Source of the DNA: Frankia sp. QA3
Lineage (GTDB): Bacteria > Actinomycetota > Actinomycetes > Frankiales > Frankiaceae
NCBI RefSeq assembly: GCF_000262465.1
Contig: NZ_CM001489.1
Location: 4,631,631 to 4,695,630 of the forward strand
Direction: 5' to 3'
DNA length: 64,000 nt
Part shown: positions 24,601 to 31,800 of the stretch, piece by piece
Position numbering within the stretch: the stretch's first letter is position 1
Layout of the letters: each line of letters begins with the position of its first letter
Made by a program: the position numbers and the translations under genes
The notes under the pieces: generated by a model
Told to the model about the DNA's origin: nothing
Database searches by the model: none
Seen by the model: only the letters and a program-made list of their open reading frames with translations

Positions 24601-26276
24601 TCATTGGCCTGTCCGACCGCTGTGATCGCCAGTTGCAACAGCCCCTCACCTTGGATCTGGAGGACGGCGGCCATCTGATGGTTGTCGGCGCGCCACGGTC
24701 CGGTCGCTCCACGGTCCTGCGAACCGCGGCGGGCGCGATCGCCGGCGCGCTGTCCCCACGGGACGTCCACATCTACGGGCTGGACTACGGCGGCGGCGCG
24801 CTGGCCGCTCTGACCAGCCTGCCGCACACCGGCGCCCTCGTCGGGCGGGATGACCCCGAGCGAATCGGACGGATGCTCGCCCGCCTGATCGTCGCCGTCG
24901 AGCAGCGGCGTCGGCGACTCGCCGCAGACGGGGTGGCGGATCTGCGGGAGGCACGGCGCGGCGTTGCCCCCGCCGGGGGCAACGCCGCTGTCCGCCTGCC
25001 CTACCTGGTGCTCCTCCTCGACGGCTTCGAGGGTCTGCTGGCCTCGTCCGAGGACGCCGACGGTGGGGAACTCGTCGAGAGCCTCCTTCGGCTGTTAGGG
25101 GAGGGCCCGGCGGCCGGGCTGAAGGTGATCCTGTCCACGGACCGCCGCGGGCTGATCGGCCGGCTGGCCTCCCTCATCGACGAGCGGCTGATCCTACGGA
25201 TGGCCGATTCCGGCGACTACGCCCTGGCCGGCATCTCACCCCTGGACGTGCCCGAGCAGTTGACCCCCGGGCGCGGGGTCGTGATCGGAGGTCGATTCCC
25301 GACCCCCGTCGAGGTCCAAGTCGCCCTGCTTGACGCGGAACCGACCGGCCGGGCGCAGGTGGCGGCGCTGCGGACCGTGGGTGCACGGGCCCAGGCCGGC
25401 GCCGCCGCAATGGCACCGGATCGGGCCGGCGACCGCCCCTTCCGCGTCGAAGCGCTACCGGACTGCGTCTCTCCCGCCCGGATGACGACCGCCGCCCAGG
25501 CTCGCAGGGATGCCCCGGCCCGCCGCGCAACCGCGCCCCAGCTGCGAGCCGCCCTCGGACTCGGCGGGGACGAACTGGACGTCGTCGACATCGACCTCGG
25601 CGAGGATCCCGGCTTCGTCGTGGGCGGGCCGCCGCGCTCGGGACGCAGCTCGGCGCTGCTCACCATCGCCCTGTCACTGCTCGCAGGCGGTTCCGACGTC
25701 GTCGCGGTGACCCCGCGCCCATCAGCCCTGCGTGCACTTGCGGGCCACTCGGGTGTTCTGGCCGTGGTGGATGCCGAACTCAGCCACCTTGCCGGATCCG
25801 ACAGCGTGGGCGGCTCGGGCCTGCCGTTCCCGCCCCCCGGAACGACCCAGCCCCTCTCCGGCATGGTCCCGCCCTGGGCCGTCATGCAGGGGGACCGCCC
25901 GCCGGTCGTCCTCGTCGACGACGCCGAGCTGATCGGCGAGCAGGCGGCCGCCGAGCTGGCGAGCTTCTGGCAGCGGGCACGTGACGCTGGGGGCGCGCTC
26001 GTCGTCGCCGGCGCTACGGAGGAGCTGGTGCTTCAGTACCGCGGCTTCGTCGTCGACGTCCGTCGTGAGGGGCACGGGCTGCTCCTCGCCCCGAGACGGC
26101 CGGTCGACGGCGAACTCCTCGGTGTCCGGCTTCCTCGGACGAGCCCCGGCCCCGCGCCGGCCGGCCGGGGATTCCTCGTCCGGCGTGGAGTCCTGCTCCC
26201 CGTCCAGGTCGCCTGCCCACCAGCCACCGTTCCCCTCCCACTCCGCCCGCGACACACCGCGAAGGGAATCGCATGA
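21612..26276 (+). CDS. EccC/EssC-type FtsK/SpoIIIE ATPase of type VII secretion
   Basis: A 1554-residue motor protein. The N-terminus has a ubiquitin-like/FHA-like part (to about residue 190). A membrane hairpin follows at about 235-275 (LLPLLAAVGMAAVL, YVLLFAVLGPLNLVV). Three FtsK/SpoIIIE modules come next. The first (P-loop GTTGSGKSE at about 665, then DYKGGSAFAE and LVVDEFATLARE) is canonical. In the second (GAPRSGRST, about 1024) and third (GGPPRSGRSS, about 1337) the P-loop Lys is Arg. In EccC proteins the first module drives export and the others bind substrate signals. The N-terminal FHA resembles Firmicutes EssC. Its stop overlaps the WXG100 start (ATGA). Confidence 0.9.
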   Translation: MQLAFTVHDVVTGTNVDVLLRAGADTPLGVVAGALAAAVRPPHPGGAPARASPSLTLAGSGRPLRPSLPLARSPLHEGATVILDAPPARRASGMGLVHLMVTAGPDAGVIHPLPVGEHTVGSAPGSAIMLAGPTTDAPVLTVRVAPDGRCSVTPGPGSTVVGWEGAKGDGSIVASVRTPSVALRLLRPTPIAPLALPSSVVPGRLDVNRPPRLHPPQRASTFALPAAPEEPRRAPIPVLATLLPLLAAVGMAAVLRTLYVLLFAVLGPLNLVVSVVSGRRRDRREFRQATARHRRLCDEVERAAQVALETECAERHAEQPDPASLFATAWQRDSGLWRRRRGDADYLRLRIGTANQPSAVRVTGATGLDHPSDPINADLPAVIALSENGVVGVAGPGARSQELGCWLLAQAAVLHSPEELTICVLAADADRAAAWRWIRWLPHCRSAAGDGAGWFAADAADRVARVAELRSLMQRRQDLPPDRHPAGPDVLLVLDGARALRSTAGLVPVLRSGPPVGIHVICLDSDIRDLPAECRAVVESDGGHLTVRQDRAAVIRNVRPDLVGPAGDRGHASGTVRWCESVARALAPLRVAADDDAALPVAMRLSDITGVGRPTASTVLRGWSFAPDSGIPPRSRPVPVGVAGGRTFTLDLPRDGPHGLIAGTTGSGKSELLQTIIAAHAVTYRPDELVFVLVDYKGGSAFAECAALPHTVGLVTDLDPHLVRRALISLSAELQRREALLARAGAKDLDALRRTATGAGELTVPPRLVLVVDEFATLARELPEFVTGLVSLAQRGRSLGIHLLLATQRPSGVVSPEIRANTNLRIALRVTDAAESEDVVGCPDAAAIVAATPGRAVVRTGPDRVTTVQTAWVGGRVREEGDGSPGQPAPRVTLLAWPGPGSLASGPGRPDPTVASRDTASPDTELTVLVRAVREAATVMGLPAPPSPWLPPLPERIALSSLHVLADGDEMHARPAGPPGRRRSEPRPTGTLLAPVVIGLSDRCDRQLQQPLTLDLEDGGHLMVVGAPRSGRSTVLRTAAGAIAGALSPRDVHIYGLDYGGGALAALTSLPHTGALVGRDDPERIGRMLARLIVAVEQRRRRLAADGVADLREARRGVAPAGGNAAVRLPYLVLLLDGFEGLLASSEDADGGELVESLLRLLGEGPAAGLKVILSTDRRGLIGRLASLIDERLILRMADSGDYALAGISPLDVPEQLTPGRGVVIGGRFPTPVEVQVALLDAEPTGRAQVAALRTVGARAQAGAAAMAPDRAGDRPFRVEALPDCVSPARMTTAAQARRDAPARRATAPQLRAALGLGGDELDVVDIDLGEDPGFVVGGPPRSGRSSALLTIALSLLAGGSDVVAVTPRPSALRALAGHSGVLAVVDAELSHLAGSDSVGGSGLPFPPPGTTQPLSGMVPPWAVMQGDRPPVVLVDDAELIGEQAAAELASFWQRARDAGGALVVAGATEELVLQYRGFVVDVRREGHGLLLAPRRPVDGELLGVRLPRTSPGPAPAGRGFLVRRGVLLPVQVACPPATVPLPLRPRHTAKGIA

Positions 26277-26542
26277 GAACTGTCACGACCCCGGCGGCCA
26301 TGCAAGCCGCCGCACGGATGGGCCAGCTGCTGCCCGGCCTGCAGACAACGGCCATGAACCTCATCAACCACGGCAACACGCTGGCGGACCCGCGCAACTG
26401 GGAGGGCCCGAAAGCGCAGATCTTCCGCGGGCAGATCTGGCCGGAGGTACAGCACGCGCTCACGGACCTGCACTCCAACCTCACGGAGCTGGCCCGCGGC
26501 ATCACCGAGATCAACAGGCGGACCGCCGCGGCGGGAAGCTGA
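26273..26542 (+). CDS. WXG100-family protein (ESAT-6-like), first of pair
   Basis: An 89-residue helical-hairpin protein without signal peptide. The turn contains the family motif WEG (DPRNWEGPKA), with hydrophobic helices on both sides. It is coupled to the upstream ATPase by a 4-bp overlap and has GAAGGGAAT as ribosome site. WXG100 proteins are substrates and often structural partners of type VII secretion; they usually form dimers. The neighbouring 95-residue WDG protein is the natural partner. A C-terminal YxxxD/E export signal is not obvious in this copy. Confidence 0.88.
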   Translation: MRTVTTPAAMQAAARMGQLLPGLQTTAMNLINHGNTLADPRNWEGPKAQIFRGQIWPEVQHALTDLHSNLTELARGITEINRRTAAAGS

Positions 26543-26613
26543 ACACCGTCCCGGACCCACGTCCCCCTCGGCTGCGTGTCCGCATGCCGACCGAGATCCT
26601 CACGGAGAACACC

Positions 26614-26901
26614 ATGACCTCGCCGTCCGACATCACCGTTCGCAGCACCCCCCAGGCCGTGGCCGCGGTCTCGGACCTCGCCTCAATCGTCAACGGTCCG
26701 CTGCTCACCCACTTCGACGAGCTGCGGTCCACCGCGAGAACCCTCACCGATCCGGAGAGCTGGGACGGGCGCGGCGCGACCGAGTTCCGGACCACCGTGT
26801 GGCCCGGCTACGAGCGCACCCTCACCGAGCTGCACACCCGTCTCGACCAGCTACGCTCCCGGCTCGCGGAGATCCAGAGCGAGATCCAGAGCGCCGGATG
26901 A
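26614..26901 (+). CDS. WXG100-like protein (WDG turn), second of pair
   Basis: A 95-residue helical-hairpin protein with DPESWDGRGATEF at the turn (WDG for WxG). The C-terminal helix is long and amphipathic (LHTRLDQLRSRLAEIQSEIQSAG region). ATG at 26614 is chosen because GGAG lies 7 bases upstream; an in-frame ATG at 26584 lacks this. It lies 71 bp after the first WXG100 gene. Together they look like an EsxA/EsxB-type heterodimer exported by the upstream ATPase system. No eccB, eccD, eccE or mycosin gene is in the window. Confidence 0.82.
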   Translation: MTSPSDITVRSTPQAVAAVSDLASIVNGPLLTHFDELRSTARTLTDPESWDGRGATEFRTTVWPGYERTLTELHTRLDQLRSRLAEIQSEIQSAG

Positions 26902-26922
26902 CCGGTGTCCGGCGCCGTCGGG

Positions 26923-27546
26923 TCAGTGGAGAGGCCCGGGCGCGCCAACCAGCAAACCACCCGCCTCCTCGGTGTTAAGCAGGACACAGGCCCGGTCGGT
27001 GCGGACAACGGCCTCGGCAATCTCCATCTGCAGCAGCAACCAACCGGCGCCGAGATCGAGCAGATCGGCAGTCGGATGCCGCTCGGAGAAGCGAACGGCG
27101 GCTGCCGGCCAGGCGTCCGCGGACAGCGAGGAGACCCATCCACCGAACGCGACCGAGACCCATCGACCGCAGCCAGGTGCCGACCCGCACAGGTTCAGCC
27201 GGGTCACGAGGTCCTGTTCGCCGAGGCTCTCGGCGAACAGTGTCGGAGCGAGCAGGAGCACCCGGGGAACCGCCGAGCCGCTCGCCAGCGCTTTGGTCGG
27301 CGACTCCTCGGCAGGTGACATCGATCCAAGGACCGGGTGGGCGGGGGACACACCGGGGTGCGGCCGGGGCACCGCCACCGGGCCGGTCGGCGCGTCCAAC
27401 GACACATCGACGGCGGCCGTCGCGAAACGCAGGCCATGCGCGACCCGGCCACCCCACAGCGCGAGGCTCGCGTACGGGGCGGTCCTGATCAAGGATCGGC
27501 CCGCCGTGACCGGTGCGCTGTCCACGCGTCGCCGCTGATCCGTCAT
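26923..27546 (-). CDS. Unrecognised T7SS-locus protein under an iron box
   Basis: A 207-residue protein that I do not recognise. No signal peptide or clear membrane helix is seen. The second half carries hydrophobic strand-helix elements (ADLLDLGAGWLLLQMEIAEAVV, VLLNTEEAGGLLVG). The start is well supported by GGAGG six bases before the ATG. It converges on the WXG100 pair, with only 21 bp between stops. A near-consensus IdeR iron box lies 40-58 bp upstream of its start. A role in the secretion locus, perhaps as a substrate chaperone, is inferred from position only. Confidence 0.6.
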   Translation of the reverse strand: MTDQRRRVDSAPVTAGRSLIRTAPYASLALWGGRVAHGLRFATAAVDVSLDAPTGPVAVPRPHPGVSPAHPVLGSMSPAEESPTKALASGSAVPRVLLLAPTLFAESLGEQDLVTRLNLCGSAPGCGRWVSVAFGGWVSSLSADAWPAAAVRFSERHPTADLLDLGAGWLLLQMEIAEAVVRTDRACVLLNTEEAGGLLVGAPGPLH

Positions 27547-27585
27547 CCAATGCCTCCACGTCGACCTATGGTTAACAGCCGTCTA

Positions 27586-27604
27586 TTAGGTTTGCCTAAC
27601 CTAA
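27586..27604 (-). promoter_or_regulatory. Putative IdeR/DtxR iron box
   Basis: The 19-bp site TTAGGTTTGCCTAACCTAA agrees with the palindromic iron-box form TTAGGTTAGGCTAACCTAA at 17 of 19 positions. It is AT-rich against its surroundings. It lies in the promoter region of the 26923-27546 gene. The cognate regulator is encoded in this window at 8514-9203. Confidence 0.7.
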
Positions 27605-27684
27605 CAAGGGGGGCAGTGATGCGCCACAAGCCGATGGTCAAACCGAGTTGCAGCCTGACCCGGCCCCTCGGACAAGGCGGCCCG

Positions 27685-28359
27685 TCAGACGGGTGCCCGG
27701 AAGTCAGGGCCACTGGGAACGAAGCGGAACGTCGCGGTCACCGCGTCGAACAGGCTGTGCAGCGCATTGGTCACCGCGACGTTCGGGCTCCGGCACTCGA
27801 CCTGGGCCACCCGCGGCGCACCCGGCACGGGGATCAGCGTGCGCATGCTCGCGACCAGGCTCGGCTCGATGTCCAACCCCCCACCGGAGGCCAACACGCC
27901 GAGCATCCGGGCAGCCAGGCCGACGGCGGGGAGATCCACGATCTGCACCTTGCGCCAAGTGCCCGACGTCGACGGCTCGGGCTCCTCCTGCAACCCCAAC
28001 ACGAGATCGCCCGCCGTCGGGACCGGCTCCCCCGGCCATACGTCATGACGGAAAGAGGAGACCGACACCGTGGCCGACAGGCCGGCGCCGTCGACGGCAT
28101 CCACCATCACCCCGCAGTAGACCGCGCCGCTTGCCGTCGCCCGACGCGCCGCGTCGCGCAGCATCGCGGCCATGACCGCGCGTCGCCCGGCCAGCATCGG
28201 CGCGCCACGGAGACGGGCATGAACGAGAGGATCGATCGAACGCATGGCCATGCCGGACCTCAGATCCAACGTGAACCAGCTCTCGGGCACCGTGATGGCG
28301 AAACGATCCGGAGCTCGCCGGCTCGCCGCCGCGTATCCACTCAAGCCACATCCCTGCAC
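27685..28359 (-). CDS. Unrecognised T7SS-locus protein (VPESW motif)
   Basis: A 224-residue protein of unknown function. The conserved-looking N-terminal segment is FAITVPESWFTLDL. A helical region rich in Ala/Arg (MLAGRRAVMAAMLRDAARRA) and a beta-rich half with several short strands (GAVYCGVMVDAVDG, VQIVDLPAVGLAARML) follow. No export signal is seen. GTG at 28359 is the only start that keeps the N-terminal motif. It is upstream of, and on the same strand as, the iron-box gene. The iron box lies between them, so the two are probably separate transcription units. It may be a soluble accessory factor of the secretion locus. Confidence 0.5.
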   Translation of the reverse strand: MQGCGLSGYAAASRRAPDRFAITVPESWFTLDLRSGMAMRSIDPLVHARLRGAPMLAGRRAVMAAMLRDAARRATASGAVYCGVMVDAVDGAGLSATVSVSSFRHDVWPGEPVPTAGDLVLGLQEEPEPSTSGTWRKVQIVDLPAVGLAARMLGVLASGGGLDIEPSLVASMRTLIPVPGAPRVAQVECRSPNVAVTNALHSLFDAVTATFRFVPSGPDFRAPV

Positions 28360-28871
28360 TCAGCAGGCGCCGACCAACACCGCAGCTTCGAGATACGGAG
28401 ATTACTCAGCGCAAGGTTGAATCCGGACATTTAGCCTTGGATCGGGTACCGAATGCTTATCGTGCGTGAAAGATCTCGGATCTGTCATCCCTACGTTCCC
28501 GCTGCGCGACCGCACTGGTACGGTTACACCTGGTTCGTCCCGCTGTCGCCGTCTCGGCGCAGCAGCGTGAGGAGGCCGGATGCCCACGGCGTGCCGCCCG
28601 CGGAGGGAGCCCCGGACGACACCTGGTGGCCGTTACGGCCGCGCCATGTCCCCCACCGGCCGCTCCGGGGCATCCCCGCGTCCATCGACCCGGGCGTCCG
28701 CGTACGCGATCTGGTTAATCGTCACAAGAAGGCCAGAGAACTCTTACTTCGCGCCGAATTCCCGCGGCGGTCGACCTAGCATGAGCGCCACGCGACGTGC
28801 CCTGCGGACCGACGCCGACCCTCGCCCGGCACGCACGTCCACCCGACCCTGCACCTGATCGGGGACGAACC
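28360..28871. other. Divergent intergenic region upstream of the LysM-BTAD gene
   Basis: This 512-bp gap separates two divergent genes. The first 100 bases are comparatively AT-rich and probably hold the promoters. A frame from 28453 to 28779 exists but shows no recognisable sequence and no ribosome site, so I do not call it. Confidence 0.4.
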
Positions 28872-31800
28872 ATGTCGACCACACCGTTGCCCTCGGCACC
28901 GTCGCCCGCGCATCCGCCCACCTCCACGGGAACCCCGGCCGCGCCGGAACCCGCACCACAACTGGGCACATCGCGGCCGGCTGCGAAGCGGCGGCGCGGC
29001 CCCATCAGAGGGGCGACGGGCGGCGGGCGTGCCGCCGGTCCCGAGGAGGCCGTGCCTACCCGGCAGGCGGTGCCGGCGGTCCCGCCGGAGGAACGCGCGC
29101 GGGAGCGGCTGCAGGCAGCCGGCGCGCTCGCAGCGATCGCCGTGGCGGTCCTCGGCATCCCCGTGATCCTCGCGCTGGTGCTCGGCCCGCCGATCCAGGG
29201 CCGCGGCGGGGCGGGCGGGGTCGTCCGGGCGATCCTGTCCCTGCTGTTCTGGGCGGCGTGGGCGCACTTCATCGCCTGTCTCGTCGCGGAGTGGCGCGCG
29301 GAGGTGCGCGGCAGCGGTCTCGCCCCGCGGATTCCCTTCGGCGGCGCCCCCCAGACGATCGCCCGCCGCCTCGTCGTCACCGCGCTGCTGCTCTCGGGCA
29401 CCACAGCCCTCGTGGTTCCGGTGACCTATGGGCAGGAGATGTCCCGCGGCCCGCGCCCCGGGCCGGCCGGGGCGTTGCGGGCGATGCCTCCGCCGGGTCC
29501 ACGCCCGGCACTGTCGCCGCCTCGGGTGGCGGACGGCGGCGACCCGCGGCGCGGAGCCACGGACGGCGCCGACGGTCTCGACGGCACGGGTACACCCGAC
29601 GGTGCGGGCCCGCCCGTCCAGGCCCCCCGCGGGCGGGCCGCCCTGCCCGCCGCACCACCGGGCCGGCCGGCCGACCGGGCCGCGCCGCGCGCTGGCACCT
29701 CGGCGCGTGACGAGCCCCTGGGCGACGGCGGGTATGAGGACGCTCCCTATGCCGGCGATCGGTACGACGACTACGACGACTACGACGGCTTGGATGGCTT
29801 GGACGGCTTGGACGGCTTGGACGGCTTGGACGGCACCGGCGGTTCTAACGGGGCGCCGACGGCGGAGTTCGCCGGGCCGGTTCCCGCGGCGCAGGAGCCA
29901 GTCACCGGCCAGGACGAGCTGTCGCCGCCCTGGCATCCCGAGCGTCCGGAGCTGATCAGCCCGGCCTCGGACCGGCACAGTCGCCTGGTCCCCGGCGAAC
30001 GGGTGGTGAAGCTGTACGAGGTACGCCCCGCGGAGGGACGCCATCACGACACCCTCTGGGGCATCGCCGAACGCTTTCTCGGTGACGGGCTGCGGTATCG
30101 GGAGATCTTCGATCTGAACGAGGGCCGCACCCAACCTGACGGCCGAACGTTGTCAAAGCCGTCCCTCATCCACTCCGGGTGGGTCCTGCTCCTGCCCGCC
30201 GACGCTCAGGGCGACGGGCTACGTGTCCTGCAGATGCCCGAGGGCACCGCCGGCTGGCCGGAACCCCCGGCAGGCACCGACGGCGACGATGACCTGGGCG
30301 ATCTCCTCGATCACCACGGCTTCGGCGACGCCGCGGACACCAACGGTGCCGATCTCGACGTCGATCTCGAGGCCGGCCCCGGCGGAGCCGACGACCGGTA
30401 CGAGACATCGCACCTGCCGGCGGTGCCGGATGAGCCGGATGAGCCGGATGAGCCGGAACCGGCGGCGATGGATCGGGTGCAGGGCGCCTCGCTCGCGCCG
30501 CCACAGGACTTCCTGGGAATCGCCGCCGCCGGCCTGCTCGCGGCCGGGGTGATGGTGGCGCTGGCCGGGCGCCGAACCGGTCCGGCGCAACCACCCCAGG
30601 ACGCCACGGAACGAGCACTGCTGCTCGCCGCGGACACCGAGGCAGCCCGATTCGTCGACCGGTCGCTGCGGGTGCTGTCCGCCTCGCTCACCGGTCAGGG
30701 GCGCCTGCTTCCCGCGGTCTACGCGGCCATCCTCACCGAGGACGCGCTGATCCTGCATATGGCGCCGGCCGAGGAGGAGCCGCCACCCGCGCCGTGGACG
30801 GTCGGGGAGGTTCCCGGATCCTGGTGGATCGAGCGCACGCCCGGGCTCCTTGCGGGGGCGGGCGGTGACTCCTCCGCCCAGCCGCACCCCGGGGTGCCCG
30901 CACCGTTCCCGGCGCTGGTCAGCTTCGGACATGACGACACCGGCTCGCGCATTCTCGTCGACCTCGAAGGCGCCCCCGGTGTGATCAGCCTCCTCGGTGA
31001 CCGCGCCATAGCGACGCAGATCGTGATCGCCGTCGCCCTCGAACTGGCGACCAACGTCTGGTCGGACGACCTGCGCGTCTGCCTGATCGGCTTTCCCGCC
31101 GACGACGATCTCGACGAGCTGCTGACGATCGCTCCGGAACGGCTGTGGACCGCGGTCAGCGTGGCCGAGGCCCTCGACGAGCTGGCCGGGCCCGACGACG
31201 AAGAGGCGGGCTTCGGAGTCGGACCCGGTGACGACTTTCCGCTCGAAGCGGGTCAGCGGATCGCCGGCAACCCCGGGGCGCTGGCACCCGACCTGCTCGT
31301 CCTCGCGGAGCCGCCCGGCGAGGCCGACACCGCTCGGCTGATGAGAATGGCGCAGGGACGCCGGCACGCGGTCGGCGTCCTCGCCGTGGGCGACTCCCCG
31401 GCCGCCCGGTGGCGGTTCACCGTCGGGCCGGACCGTCGGATGTCGCTGGGCGTGCTGGGCGTCGAGGTGTGGGCGCAGGTCATCACCGGGCCGGAATACC
31501 GGGCGATCGCCGCCCTGTTCCGCGAGGCGGACGCGGCCCTGCCCGGTCCGGCTCCCGCCGGCCCGGCCCACGACGAGACGCCCCCGCAACCTAGGCCGGC
31601 GTCTCCACCGCCCATCACCGTTTCACCGCTGCCACCGTCGGCGACGACGGGTCCTGCGCGCGTCGCCGGGACGGCGCCGCCGGCCCAGGCGCAGGCGGCC
31701 GCCGGCGGGACGACGGCCGCGACGGCGCACCTCACGCCGGCTGACGAGATCACCCGACCACCGGCCCGAAGCGACTCGGTTCCCGGCGTTCTGCCATGGA

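Noticed and set aside
28453..28779. Possible 108-residue plus-strand gene before the LysM-BTAD gene
   Set aside because: No ribosome site, no recognisable domain and Arg/Pro-rich composition.
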